A stretch of 64,000 nucleotides of DNA from Azadirachta indica (GCA_022749755.1 CM040441.1:10975475-11039474), one strand, 5' to 3'. Positions 25,982 through 39,388 are shown, numbered from the stretch's first letter. The notes: generated by a model not told the origin, from the sequence alone. Program-made: numbers and translations.

Positions 25982-28900
25982 ATGGACATCAATCAAGTAG
26001 CTCGGCTACTAAACGAGACGCTCAGCCTCGATGTCAACGTTGTTCGCACGGCCACCGACGCCCTCGATCGTCTCGCTCTCTTCTCTCAGTTCCCTTACTA
26101 TCTCCTCTCCATTGCCATCGGTATACAATTTCCGCTTTATAGTTTCGTTCTTCTCGCTTTTGTTAATAGACATTACATGGTCAGCTTACAATATGCAGTG
26201 AATAAATAAATTTTTCGAAAATTGTGGAAATGTTAAGACAAAACGGTGTAAAAAGCTAAATTTGATTAGCCAATAGTACCTTGTTGCATAGAATTAGGAA
26301 ATTGGAGTTTGAATTGAGCTTAATTTATGAACAAAATGAGCTGTAGTCCTTAATTCTATGATTATCCCCCGCTGGCAAATGCTGCGTTAATGTTTTCAGC
26401 GGCTTAGTATATACAACTATTTGGTCTTACTCGAAGGTGCTTTCAGTTTGTTGTTTGAATTGTTACACTGTAGGAGGTGAAAATCAAGGGCAGAGAATTG
26501 CTGCTGCCACATACCTGAAGAACCTCACTCGGCAAAATATTGATGGCAATGTTTTGTGCTCAAATAGTGCTAAAGAATTCAAGAACCAGCTTCTGAAAGC
26601 ATTGCTTCAAGCAGAACCTGCAATTTTAAAAGTTTTACTTGAAGCTGTATGTTTATCATATATGTTGTTTCTTTTTTAAAGTTTTATTTCTAATGGGTTG
26701 GTTATTCAAGCCTATTTTGTTTGTTGGTAGTTCCGGGTCATTGTTGGTGTGGAGTTTGTTAAGCAGAATTCTTGGCCTGAACTTGTTCCTGAACTACGGT
26801 CGGCAATTCAAAGTAGTAGCCTTATTAGCAATGGTCCAAATTGTGAATGGAATACTGTTAATGCCCTTATGGTTCTTCATGCACTTATTAGACCTTTCCA
26901 GGTACTTTTTGTATTCCCATTTATGAATACTTTTTCATATTTTTATAAATTCTGTTTCCAGGAGGATAAAAAATTTTGGGAGTTAAGTTTCAGTTATAAA
27001 TAATATTGTAGTAACCCAATTGTGCGTGTCTATAAAATTTGGGTAATCTGGTTAGAAATGCTTTTGAAGTGAAATGTGCATATAGTCATTAGCCATATGC
27101 TGCTGTACATCATTTTTCACTCTATTTATCTTCCTTGCTTTTGCTGGTTTTGCAGCAAATACCTTGCCAATTGATGCTCCTGAATTATATTAGTCTTTTA
27201 AGGTGTTTATTCTTGATCTGATATTTGCTTGTCTTTCATTGCATTTCTTCTCATTAGCTAATCACAGTATGAAGAAAATGTAGCTTTTCATATTTATAAT
27301 TTGTTGGACTTGAGAAAAGTTGATTTTGACTCTCGGTGTCCTGTCATGTTAAAGTTTTACATTTAGAAACAAATCATCAGGTGCTCCTTTCGTTTGGTGG
27401 CTTCTAATGAAAAATTTTCGTGACAGTACTTTCTGAATCCTAAAGTTGCCAAGGAGCCAGTACCACCACAACTTGAGCTAATTGCCAAGGAAATTATTGT
27501 GCCCATGCTAGCAGTATTTCATGGTTTTGTTGAAAAGGTTTTTTGGTCTCCTGATCTTTGCCCTTTATTCCCAACACTTATAAAATCTCCAAAGTAATGG
27601 ATTTTATGGTGTAGAACAGGTTGTGGCTAACAATGTTAGAACAGATCTGGAAGCAGAGAAGATCCTTCTTATTGTATGCAAATGCATATATTTTTCTGTA
27701 AGTAATACTTTTGTATCTGATTCGGATTAAAAAATCCTTAAAGAAAATTTTAGTGCATCTATATTCAATTATTATGCTACACAAATCATCAACATCAACC
27801 AACTATTTTAAAATTTGTGTGTTTTAGCTCTCTTATTTAGATGTAGGCATACCTTCCACTGGAAAAAACATTTATATTCTGCATGGTTAATTGAACTGTT
27901 TCCTCTGATATTTCTTCATTATTTTATGGCTTTCTAAATGCTAATAGAAAAGGAAGAAGCTAAGGTTCTGATTACTTCTGTTCCTCTGTAGATGGTTTTG
28001 ATGACTTACAGAAAGCCAAATCAGTAGTTTGAGATTGTCTTTATGCATAATTTGTGTATTTCATTTTGAATTTAATAGTTGCTCATTATTTTCTCCAGCA
28101 TTCATTAGATTGTTCTTTTTCCTATGGGCATTATTTTAATTATGGTCAGTTATGCAGGTGAGGTCACATATGCCATCTCCTCTGGCTCCTCATTTGCCTT
28201 CATTTAGTCATGATCTGATAATGATTCTTGGTTCCTTGAGTTTTGATAACGGTATTGCTTTGGAAGATGATTACTTGTTGAGGTTCAAAACTGGAAAAAG
28301 GAGTTTGCTTATTTTTTGTGCTCTGGTTACCCGGCATCGGAAGTATTCTGATAAGTAATAGCATTATTTTTCATTTAATTTTGTTTGATCAATCCATTGG
28401 CAGTTAGTCTTCATTTAGCCGCTTACCTTTTCAGGTTAATGCCAGACATCTTGAACTGTGTTTTACAGATGGTGAAACACAGTGCAAGCATCAGTGTAAG
28501 TTTAGCTTCTATTTTATTAACCTTGAATTGGTTTGCAGTTGGAGTGCATTTCTAACTGTAAATAGAACGTGTACGAGCAAGCCATCCTTTAATTGTCTGT
28601 TAGAAAAAATTGAAAACAAAATCATTTATGTGAGTGTGACCCATGAAATGTTTCTTACTCTCCTTCTTACTGATTTATTCTTTCTGGAGTTCTTATATGT
28701 GGCTCCTGTTGGACATATTTTAATTAGAAAAATGATTTTGTTTACGCAGAAGCTTGATTTTCTGCGAGAGAGGATTATATCATTAGCTTTTGATGTGATT
28801 TCACATGTTCTGGAGACAGGCCCGGTGATTCTTTCTACATTTAATGTTTAACTATAGAATAGTACACTGAGTTCCTCTTTGCAAGTCTGGTTTTGGATCT

Positions 28901-31900
28901 GGACCATTGTATTTTCCCAATAATGTTTTCAGTTCATTTGAAACAGGGATGGAGATTAGTTTCACCCCATTTTTCATTTTTGTTGGACAAAGCAATCTTT
29001 CCTGCACTGGTACTGAATGAGAAGGTATGCTTATTTGTATGGAAAAGAGAGGATGAAACAGTAAATAAAATATGTTTACTATCATTTTAAGATATCTTTG
29101 AAGGTCAAAAGTTAAATTAGTTAACTTTTTCTTTAGTTTTTATGGCTTTGCTTGTAAGCAGGATATTTCAGAGTGGGAAGAAGATGCAGATGAGTACATA
29201 AGGAAGAATCTTCCATCTGAACTTGTATGATGAGTGTATGATCTACCTCAGTGATTGAATAACCATCTTGATTACTGTTATCAATTACTTTTTTGTTCCT
29301 CATCTATTGGTATACAGGAAGAAATTTCTGGATGGAGGGAAGATTTATATACGGCCAGAAAAAGCGCTATAAACTTACTTGGTGTTATTTCAATTTCAAA
29401 GGTTGGGACTGGATATTACTTTATAAAATTCGAGCTATATGTTTTGTTTGAGTTATTTTCTAGTTTGTGCTTTAATGCCTACAGGGGCCTCCAACGGGAA
29501 TTTCTAGTAATGGTTCTTCAACTTCATCCAAGCGTAAGAAATGTGAAAAGAGCAAGCGAAATAGTCTGCGTTGTACTATGGGGGAGTTATTGGTCCTTCC
29601 ATTTTTGTCAAAGTTTCCCATTCCTTGTGATGCTAATGCATCTGATTCTAGCATTCAGAAAGAGTGAGTTCAAAAGCATGTCTTCTAGGTATTTTGGCAG
29701 TCCAATTTTGTAGTTAAGGTCCCTAAAGTAATCCTAAAACATTGAACTAGGAACTGAATATACCATAAGCTCAACTACTGAGCATGAACTCTGTCAACGC
29801 GTTTATTCCCTGCTCACCTGCTTATCCACGTGATAAAAAGAAAATTTAATTAATGGTAGCTTAGATATGGGTGTGCATTGATGCTGTGAATTTATTGTAT
29901 TGTTTCCTATGCTTCCTATTGGTTTTGGTAATAACCCTGGAATTTATTGTAATCATTAATAACCCTGGAATTTATTGTAATCATCACCTTTGTTTCCTCT
30001 AGAGACATATAATCATTGCTAATCTAAAATCTTTTTACTTGTCAAACATTCATCGTTATATTTTTTTGTTATTTTTCTACATTTCTCATTCTGGTAGATG
30101 TCAACCATTGCAGTTATTTTGGTGTTCTGATGGCTTATGGTGGTCTGCAAGAAGTAAGGATATTTAGTTTCATTTATCAACATAATTTTAAGTGTGGTTT
30201 AGTCAGAACCAACAAATTTGGGGATTTTCATTTCACAGTTTCTAAGGGAGCAGAAACCTGCGTTCACTGCTAATCTGGTTCGTAGTCGGGTGTTACCCTT
30301 GTATACTGTTTCCGTGTGCCTACCATACTTGGTTGCCTCTGCAAACTGGATACTTGGAGAGCTTGCTTCCTGTCTGCCAGAGGTGAAACCATATTGCTTT
30401 AGCGATTTTATCTTCTCACTCCATTCAAGCAGAAATATTACTCATCAAGAGTATTTCATTTATTATTTCACATTTCTGTAAATGTTCCAATACTCTTTTG
30501 TACAATACTTCTTGTTAATTTGATGTACCTCATTCTTAGGCATCCCATTCTGAGTTTACAGTTTTGCTTTCAGGATATCAGTGCAGATGTATATTCCTCA
30601 TTGTTAAAGGCATTGCAGATGATGGACAAGGGGGATACTTCTTGTTATCCTGTACGGGCTTCTGGAGCTGGTGCAATCATTGGGCTTCTTGACGTAGGTT
30701 TCCAGAATCAAAATTGGATGATGAGGAACATGTAGCTGTGGATACTCATTTGGCTCTTTATGTTTGTTTTCTTCAGAATGACTACCTACCACCTGAGTGG
30801 CATCCTCTTCTTCAAGTTATAGTCGGTAGGATTGGTAATGAAGATGAAGAGAATTCCATCTTGTTTGGGCTTCTTAGTGCTGTGGTGGGCGCTGCTAATG
30901 AAAACATTGCAGATCACATCCCTTATATTGTTTCATCATTGGTTGGTGCAATCTCAAAAAGCATGCATCCCAGTTCAGAGCCATGGCCACAAGTAGGTTC
31001 ATTCCTGTGCCTAGGCTGGTGCTTTAGTTATCCATAGAGAGGAAATTTGTTTTAACACTTAAAAGTGCATTTGAAGATTCTGTCTACACCTGTTGTTGAC
31101 TGAAGCAAAATTCAAATGACAAATGGATGCTAAATTCTTAATAGGTGGTTGAACGAGGCTTTTCAGCATTAGCATTAGTGGCCCAGTCTTGGGAAAACTT
31201 CATGCCCGAAGAGGTCGAGCTGGATGAGTCAAGTGGAAAGTGGTTGTTTGGTGAAGTTGCCATTGCTAAAGCCTTGTCAGCACTCTTGCAACAGGCTTGG
31301 CTTACACATACTCAACCCACGGTTAGTCTAAGTTACTTGTGTGACAAGGACTATCAATTGAGTTATTTTCATGATATTTTACTCTTTTTTTTTTTTTTTT
31401 GCTTATTTCACAATTCAAAGGAAGAGAATAAGAAGGTTAGTTTTCTTTGACAGCAGATTTTTATTCCTTGGATTGATTCATTTAAGTACAGTTTCATAAT
31501 CTATATATTATGTGGATTTAGCTTTGCTTTTGCCCTCATTCATCAATTATTTGGCAGCTTGATGCAGTTAATATCACTCATTTAACATGCCATAATTTTT
31601 TTTTTTTTTTTTTTGAGGACCAGGAAGGTGAAGCTTCACATCCTCCATCATGCATGGATGATTCTTCAACGCTGTTACGGTCTATCATTCTCTCCGTTTC
31701 CAGGTGCAATGTAATTGAAGAGCTTCGATTATCAGAGCTATTATTAGTTTGGGCTGATCTGATTGCAGAATGGCATGCTTGGGAAGAAACAGAGGATTTA
31801 TCAGTTTTTGATTGCATTAAGGAGGTAGTTAATCTTCATAGTAAATATGGACTGAAGAATTTCATTGTTAGGCAGATGCCATGCCCTCCTGCTCCCCCTG

Positions 31901-33273
31901 TACCCCAGCGATCTATCATTGAAGGGATCGGTGCTTTTCTTAGTGAAGCCATTCTACAATACCCATCTGCAACATGGAGGGCCTGCTCATGTGTCCATAC
32001 CCTATTACAGGTTCCAAATTACACATTTGAAACGGAAGGTGTGAAACAATCATTAACAGCTGCTTTCAGCTGTGCTGCTTTTTCTCGTTTTAGAGCACTT
32101 CAAAACAAGCCTTCGTCAATGTGGAAGCCCGCGGTGCTTGCTGTATCGTCGTGCTACCTTTGTTACCCTGATCTAGTGGAGGGGATATTAAATAAGGATA
32201 TAGATTCTGGCTTTGTGATCTGGGGATCTGCACTTGCTTTCATCTGCAGCCGCTCTTTTGAACCTGGATTGTCATTGGAGTCGGAGATTAAGTTAGCCGG
32301 TTAGTTTCCTACTTCCTGGCTTCTGAATAACAAGTAGGAATGAAAAGCAGACTCTGCTTTATAGCCAAATCTTTTGATAATACGTATATGTATACATTAA
32401 AATAAAATTTGCTAAGTTTGCATGTCATTGTCTCACCTTTGATTGTCACACTTTCTTTAAAGGGCCTAACTGATAGGTTTAATTCTCAGTGCTGACGCTT
32501 GCCAAAGTGATTGAGCGGCTTCTAGGATTGGGGAATCCAAATAGCAGTCTGTTGCGAGATTGCTATGTCTCACTAATTGAGACATCTGTGCGACTGAAAG
32601 AAGTGCAGGGAGAAGAGGAAAATGACAAAGGAGATGATGAAGAGGCTGATGACAAAGATGATGATGAGGAAAGTGAAGATGACGATGATGAGGTTTGACT
32701 TCAAATTATTTTACATAGATCTTAAATCCAAGGAATGCCATCTAAGACTAGTTTGCGCATTTTTTGGGGTTGGGCTTTCTGTCTTTCAAGTACAGTGATC
32801 TTTTTCTCCCATTAGTCAATATCCAAAAGATGAGACCCTTTTTTTGTTTGTTTCTGATTAGGATTCTGAAGGCGATGAATATGAAGAAACTGAGGAAGAA
32901 TTTTTGGAAAGGTATGCCAAAGCAGCTGTTGACTTGGAAAATGATAATATACTTGTAGAAGAAGGGGATGTTGAAGATCAAGAACACGAAATTGAACTGG
33001 GTAAGCTCCCTAATCCATTCTATCAATCATTTGCTGGCAAGTAAATGGTTGAAATTGATTGGTTTATGGTTGAAGCTAATATACAGTCATATTATCAAAC
33101 CTTTAAACATAATTACAGGTGCGTTAGGTGAGATTGATCAGCTGAACGTTGTAGTGTCTTTGATAGGGAGACACCACAACCTTCTTGTGCAAGGACAGCC
33201 ACTACCACCACAGCACATTTCAAAATTTTTGAATGCCTTTCCTCAGCTCAATTCGTTATTCCAGCACTCTTAG
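25982..33273 (+). CDS. IPO9: Importin-9 (importin-beta family nuclear transport receptor)
   Basis: HEAT/ARM-repeat nuclear import receptor of the Kap114/importin-9 group. 21 exons: 25982-26120, 26474-26646, 26731-26901, 27427-27537, 27620-27697, 28158-28354, 28435-28495, 28750-28824, 28947-29024, 29162-29224, 29318-29401, 29485-29663, 30114-30153, 30239-30382, 30574-30693, 30777-30992, 31145-31321, 31618-32299, 32490-32692, 32862-33000, 33119-33273. Total about 1,094 residues, close to the family size (about 1,020-1,040). The N-terminus holds the importin-beta N domain signature GENQGQRIAAATYLKNLTRQ. The rest is alpha-helical repeats (e.g. ILGELASCLPE, ISRILSVSRC-like helices), with a very acidic insert at about 968-1012 (GDDEEADDKDDDEESEDDDD) as found in Kap114/importin-9. 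It ends LLVQGQPLPPQHISKFLNAF. Tandem acceptors at exon 2 (TAGGAG) and exon 18 (GAG/CAG six nt apart, 31618 or 31624) leave small uncertainties. Cargo (histones, ribosomal proteins, actin) is known from yeast/animal homologues, not from this sequence. Confidence 0.9.
29929..29984. repeat. Perfect 28-bp tandem duplication in importin-9 intron 12
   Basis: Two identical 28-bp copies, 29929-29956 and 29957-29984, starting TAATAACCCTGG. It is intronic with no effect on coding. Confidence 0.9.
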
Positions 33274-35589
33274 CACGAGACAGTTAAATTTTTTCCAGTT
33301 CTTTCTAAGGTCTGTATAGCTAAGATGGGCAAATTTCGATCATTTTCTAAATTAATTTGTGTTCATACTCTGTAATGGCGTTTTTGAACGTTTCATATAA
33401 AGTTGTGGTATTGCTTATTTTAAGGATAACAACGGAAGCTCGAAGTGAGAGGCCTTTCAACTGAAGTATAGAATGTACCTTATATTTTTCTCCTCTCCTT
33501 CTTTCTTTTTTTCTTTTTAATTTAAATAAGAAAGGGACTTGGCTACAATTTGCGTCCACAACTTTCATACCGTAAAATCTGAAACTTATTTTAATAAATT
33601 ATATTTAAAACTCTCTATTTAATTAAGGAACGTGAGGTGATTTAAGATAAAAAATAATAATAATAATAAGTGTATGTCCTTAAGCGGGTAGTATTCGGCT
33701 ATTAAAGGGAGGCCCATATCCATTAGTGGGCCACTGTTGTACTGCAGCGGTTGAGTATAACTCAATACAGCCTATTCGTTTCCAAGTGCACCGCTGTGAC
33801 TTAAAGACGGAGCAAGGAACGATTCCCAAAATTGTATCAGGGAAATGACGTTATATTTCATACGGCAATTTATTACGAATTTCATACCATCAAAAAGTAA
33901 TTGCTTTATTATTCTGGCCGAAAACCCTGAACTTAGTTTACAACTACTACCTCCCAGCAAAAGCATTCCAACAAATCGAAGGTCAATGTTCATTCTGCTT
34001 GGTGCAGCAGAAAACTTAGCACTGCAGTATTTCCATGCAACATTGGCAACAAAAAACAATTTGAAACAACAAACAAATACCATTATTCTCTCGTGATATC
34101 AGAACAAAAAACAAATATTACCCAAGTAAACAAAAATCTTCCTTGTCCTCCATAACCAAAGAAACAAATATAGCACGTACTTCCCGAAAATTAATGTTCT
34201 CTACATTAATGTTCTCTACAGAACCTAATTCTTCTTCTGCTTCTTCTTCTTCTCCCTCTAGGACGTAAACACTCTCAAATAAACAAAAGCAGCTGATCCC
34301 ACTGTCATTTTCCCATTCTCAACAGACTCCTCCGCTTCTTGCACTCTATCTTGAACTCCCATAACTTTCTTCATCTCAAGTGTCTTTTGGCGTCATCATC
34401 TTTTCCCAAAAATGCCAGCCAAAGCTGCCGTTAACTGCGTCCTGACGGCGTCTAACGTCTTTTTTTTTTCCCAATATATAATTGTACCAGTAAACAATGA
34501 ACAGTATCCTCCGGACGGAATTCTTTCTGATCAGAAGAACGGCGAATTATTTCCCCTCTTTCCGGTTACGTACCCTTCCAAGTATTATTTGTACTAAGAG
34601 CCAATTTATAGCAGCAGATTCAGAAGCAGAAGCCATGAATTCTGATGTTTCAAGAACATATATATATATATATATGAAGAATATATATATATATATATAT
34701 ATGAAGAAACTGTGAAATGGAAGAGAAAATAATTCAGCGACTGGTTTGCGTATGAGAAAGAAGAAAATGGGGAAGAAGAGGAAAGGAAAAGAGAGTTAAA
34801 AGATCAATGGAAGCAGAGAAAGGAAAAAAGAACTCAGTCAGATTACTTGAATCTTTCACGTTATGCAATCTGGGAGTTATGTAAATGCGCGCCGGACGAC
34901 TTGAATTTAGAGTGGAATAATAACACATGGGACGCTGAAGTCTAGTAAAACAGTAAATAAGAACGTATGCTAGTAATTATAACAAATAGGTTCCTGACTT
35001 GAGTTATTTTTTAATTTTATATGTTTTTTATCCGTTGTTATTTAGAATCCTATTTGTTATAAATGATTAAAGTAAATTTTTACGTGCTTTTTTTGGTTAA
35101 GATTAAGAAATTATTTATCAATATTCTAATTAGAGTCGTTCAAATACACCGTTTAGTATTATTTATGATCATTAATCTACATTATTTTGAAGCTTTAAAA
35201 ATAAGAGAATTTGATTACACTTTTTTAATAAAATAATTATAATAAAACATTAATATTATATTTTTTCTTTGAGTTTTGAGTACAAATCAACTTAATTTAA
35301 TCTTAATCTTGCTCAAATAATTTTTGTATCATTACGTCCCAATGACATATTTTATTCTAATTTTTTCTTTTCAATTTAACTCACCAAAAATTCAGTTTAT
35401 GTACATATAAAAAAAAAAACTCTATAAAATGTTTTAAAATGATTTTTTTTAGTCATGCAATATATTTTACCAATGCAATAAAAGGAAATGGGTTTTCGCA
35501 TATGTTACACCTATTTGTATTTTGTATCCTAAACTTTAATAAGATGTATAGGTCCTTTTAAAACAATCCTCACTATAATTTATATTTAC
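33274..35589. other. Intergenic, importin-9 3' side to LTR element
   Basis: The importin 3' UTR is followed by sequence with no supportable gene. A GGCCC/GGGCC pair near 33705-33735 and a CT-rich (TTCTTCTTC) patch near 34230-34260 resemble promoter/leader sequence but no conserved reading frame follows. A 15-bp tandem repeat lies at about 34190-34219. A double (AT)n block, broken by GAAGA, lies at 34658-34702. Confidence 0.45.
34658..34702. repeat. Interrupted (AT)n microsatellite
   Basis: Two (AT)n blocks separated by GAAGA. A second GAAGAA follows, so the unit (AT)n-GAAGAA seems to have been duplicated. Confidence 0.85.
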
Positions 35590-36020
35590 TGTTTGGGAAG
35601 ATAGTCTCGGACCTATGAAATTAATGGGCTTCTTGCTAACTGGCCTGATGCTTGGACAGTTCTAATACATTCTGTTTACTTCAGTTTAGAAAGGATTCTA
35701 TTCGAGTATCATATAAGTAAGTCTGATTGACTTATAAGATTATCATTGAAAGGAATTCATATGAGACGGGAAAACTAGAATTAATAGTTCTAATTTGAGG
35801 TAAATTATAATTTTGTAAGAAACACTCTATATTTTATCAGAATTTTTAATGTTACTGGAATAAGGAAATTAGTGCTTATATATATATATATATTGTATTC
35901 TCTTCATGTAAATAAATTCACGAACTTTCTGAAATAAGCAATAAAACAGTTTTTTCTTTTTGGACGAAGAAGAGAAAAATTCAATTTTTACTATGTAATA
36001 TCGAAATTTGTATATTAACA
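35590..36020 (+). repeat. 5' LTR (431 bp)
   Basis: Begins TGTTTGGGAAGATAGTCTCG and ends TATATTAACA. It contains a TATA-rich run at about 35877-35895 that could be the LTR promoter. It is collinear with the 3' copy over its whole length. Confidence 0.87.
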
Positions 36021-36022
36021 GT

Positions 36023-36031
36023 TGGCGCCGT
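36023..36031 (+). other. Primer-binding site, tRNA-Asp type
   Basis: TGGCGCCGT, two bases after the 5' LTR. It is complementary to the terminal nucleotides, including CCA, of plant tRNA-Asp(GTC). The match stops after nine bases. Confidence 0.7.
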
Positions 36032-36561
36032 ATGTGGAAAAGGATAAGAAGCCAATTTATTATTATTTAAGAAGTGGTAATTATGGCAACAAAATTTTAT
36101 GGTAAAATATCAAAGGTTATCATAACAATAAAATTTTATGGTAAAAGATAAGGTATGAATTTATTTTTATTTGTGTTAATTTTATGTATAGATTTATTTA
36201 AATAATTAAATCTGTTATCATGTGATCTAAGCATCATCTTTTTTACTAACCTCCATTCTATTGTCCATTGATTATATATATGTTGAGTATTATTTCAATT
36301 TTTATTAATTAATTATTCTCATGAATTCTTTAGTGGAAAATTTGTAAAAACTACCTAACTTTGACTGTGTATATATTGAAATATATTGTCTCAATTCGGT
36401 TTCGATCAAATTTTATAGTAAAATTTGGGCAAAGGAATTTATAAGTTTGTGATGATTATGATTTTGATAATGAAGATGATTATATAATAATAACAATTTG
36501 TATGTGATTATATGTATGAGTTTGGTTTTGTTCGTAAAGTTATCTTTCATGGTTTAATGAA

Positions 36562-36598
<37 letters not shown>
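36562..36598. repeat. Compound (AT)n(GT)n microsatellite
   Basis: An (AT)n run passes directly into (GT)n, inside the LTR element interior. Confidence 0.85.
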
Positions 36599-38221
36599 GT
36601 TAAAAGCCGAAATTTATAAAGTAGCTTTTAAATTTCTGTAAAAAAAAAAAAAAAAAAACAGAGTCCAGTGTAAATAAAAAAAAAAGAGTAATATTTAATA
36701 ATAATAAAAATAAATAAACACTAGTTATGGTTTAAAACAATAATAATATTTTTAGGTTTAAAATAAAAATATTATTCACGTCCCTCATAAATATCATTAG
36801 GGTTTAATAATAAATATCAATTAAGTTCGACTTTAAATATAATTATAATTTTCCTTAAAAGAAGTGTGTTCAATTCCTACCAGTTACAAAAGTAGAAATT
36901 TTCCCATAATATAAGAATTTTCTAGAGATTTCTGGGTACTAGGTGCACTACAACTGCATGTTATCTTTTCAATGGAATTTCAGAATATATATTAGTAGAT
37001 ATCTAGCTATAGATTTGTAATATATAATTTTAAAAAGAAAAGATTGTGGTTTAAAATAAATATCTGTTAGGTCCAATATAAAACATCCTCATAATCCAAA
37101 ATTAAATATCAGTTGAGTCTATTTGAAAATATAATAATAAATATCATTCGTGTGTTTACAGGTAAATATCATTTGAATTCAATATTTACCTTTTACATAT
37201 CTTCATTTAATGATTATTTATTATTTTTTACTTTAAATATTTATATTTTGTGACAAAATTATCTAAAACTGTAGTATTTGACCCAAAAAATAGAATATTA
37301 ATTATGTACCAGTTTTTTCCTTCTCTACTTTAATTAGATTGTACATAGGTGACTTGAAAAGCACCACCACTCAGTAGATAAATTTTAAAGATTACTAATT
37401 ACTTGTATTTTGTGCTTCTTTGATGTAAAATCACATGTTGATGATGATATTATGAGAACAATAGATGGTAGTGAGGCAACTACAATACCACAAGTATCTT
37501 CCTTGCAAGGATCTCTGTCCTAAATCGTATATTTGTTAATACCCCGAAAAACTTGGATATAATTAATATGTATATATATATATATACATGTGGAACTCAT
37601 AAGGCCTTAATTTATATATTTACACCTTAAATTGCCATGCTGAGATTGAGAAAAAACTATTAATATAATATTGGTTAGTGAAAGTTAATCCCCAGCAAAA
37701 TAATTTATGTTATAGTATGTATATATATGTACACGTACACATACTATATATATTGTATATTTCGTCATGTGGTGTCAATTAATCTGTATAAGATACTAAC
37801 TAATATTAAAATTCTTCATATATATATATATTATGTATTTATGGTAGTTTATGGGTGTTTTCATTATCTTTCGCAATTTGGCATGATAAATTAATAAATT
37901 TCTTTATTTAATACAATTGGATTCCACAATATATAAATATTTGCCGGTAATTAATTATTATTATTGTTATTTGAGATTTGGGTTTGGTATAAGTGATGGG
38001 TATATTCATAGTTGTAAAAAGAGATTTGATAGTGCATGAATATGTGGTGAAGCTTAAATTCAATAAATTACTGAAGAGTAGTCTCTAACAATTCCTTGAT
38101 AACATGGCTCGGCAGTATTCTTAGGTCTAAAGATGCCGAGCGCAATGCCATATTACGCTAACAACCCTGTTGAAATTATAATAAAGAAGTCTTTGACTAT
38201 CAAAAAAATAATGTATCTTTG

Positions 38222-38311
38222 CATTATAAAAAAGTTTGACCATAGTTCAGATCAGAAGATGAAGAAATTCTCTCAAAAAAATCTGAACTATGGTCAAACT
38301 TTTTTATAATG
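38222..38311. repeat. Perfect 31-bp inverted repeat (hairpin) in the LTR element
   Basis: Arms 38222-38252 and 38281-38311 are exact reverse complements over 31 bases, around a 28-base loop. Both begin or end with CATTATAAAAAAG. A third, direct copy of the arm plus following sequence lies at 38320-38350 and beyond. A transcript would fold into a long hairpin. Confidence 0.92.
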
Positions 38312-38660
38312 TATCTTCGCATTATAAAAAAGTTTGACCATAGTTCAGATCAGAAGATGAAGAAATTCTCGCAAGATCTGAAAATGAAGAAATTCTCGCA
38401 AAAAGATTTGATTATAGTTCAGATCGGAAGATCAATAAATTTTCACAAAAAGATTTGATCTCAGTTCAAATCAAATAATGATGATTGGAAAAAATTTTTG
38501 AAAAAAAATCTTACTGCAATTCAGATCAGAAAATCAGAAAACTTTGCCTATTCAAGAAATTATCACAAAAAGATTTGACCTTAGTTCGGATCAGACGACA
38601 AAATAAATTTAAAAAAAAGTTGTTAAAAAAAAAATCTGACTTCAGTTCAAATCATAATTC
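38222..38660 (+). repeat. Degenerate tandem array around TTTGACCATAGTTCAGATCAG
   Basis: Units of roughly 50-70 bp share a TTTGA-N-ATAGTTCAGATCAGA core followed by GAAGAAATTCTCGCAAAAA-like sequence. About six to seven copies with increasing divergence run rightward. The inverted copy at 38281-38311 is part of the array. Confidence 0.75.
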
Positions 38661-38955
38661 AGACCACACAATAAGTCGGAGAATCACAAAATTTATTGCA
38701 TTCAGAGACTGATCACAATCATAATTTATTGCATTCAGGCCTTATTTTCGATCTTTGTTTGATATTCGTAAAATTTATTTTATTCGGGAAATACAAAGAA
38801 GACCTAAAAACAAACTCGGATCATTATTTGTTTTGGAGTCCTTATCTATAATAGTGAGAAAGAATTGTTGTTGAATACCGAGGTTCAAGTTTGTAAATCG
38901 CTTTTAAATAAAATTTATATTGAAAGGAATAATTTTACTGAAAATTAGGGGGTGG

Positions 38956-39388
38956 TGTTTGGAAAGATAGTTTCAGACCTATGAAATTAATGGGTTTCTT
39001 GCTAACTAACCTGATACTTGAGCAGTTTCAATACATCTTGTTCAGTTTAATTTAGGAAGGATTTTGGTCGGGTGTCACATAAGTGACTTTGGTTAGCTTA
39101 TAAGATTGTCACTTAAAGGAATTCTTATGAGAGGAGAAAAACTGAAATTAGTAGTTGTAATTTGAGGCAAATTAAAATTCCGCAAAATATACTCCATATT
39201 TTATCAGAATTTTTAATATTAAAAATAAGAAAATTAGTGCTTATATATATATTTCATATTCTCTTCATGTAAATGGATTCATAAACCTTCTAAAATAAAC
39301 AAAAAAGCAGTTTTTCTTTTTGAGCGAAGAAAATAAAAATTCAATCTTTATTACATAATATCAAAACTAAAAATTTCGGATATCAACA
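38956..39388 (+). repeat. 3' LTR (433 bp)
   Basis: Begins TGTTTGGAAAGATAGTTTCA and ends TATCAACA. It is the direct repeat of 35590-36020. Confidence 0.87.

Larger units (their letters stand above)
35590..39388 (+). mobile_element. Non-autonomous LTR retrotransposon (LARD/TRIM-like), no coding capacity
   Basis: Two direct terminal repeats, 35590-36020 and 38956-39388, both start TGTTTGG and end with ...AACA, the usual TG...CA ends. Two bases after the 5' LTR lies TGGCGCCGT (36023-36031), complementary to the 3' end of plant tRNA-Asp, so a primer-binding site. Just before the 3' LTR is a purine-rich AAAATTAGGGGGTGG (38941-38955), a likely polypurine tract. Flanks TTTAC (35585-35589) and TTTAT (39389-39393) look like a 5-bp target duplication with one change. 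The 2.9-kb interior has no gag or pol reading frame, only AT-rich sequence and a repeat array. The LTRs are visibly diverged (roughly one site in five by eye, many C/T changes), so the insertion is old. Confidence 0.85.

Noticed and set aside
33600..34930. Possible gene suggested by GGCCCA motifs and CT-rich leader-like sequence
   Set aside because: No reading frame with protein-like features or splice structure found on either strand.
38485..38712. 75-codon Lys-rich open frame
   Set aside because: It is a by-product of the A-rich repeat array in the LTR element; no gag similarity.
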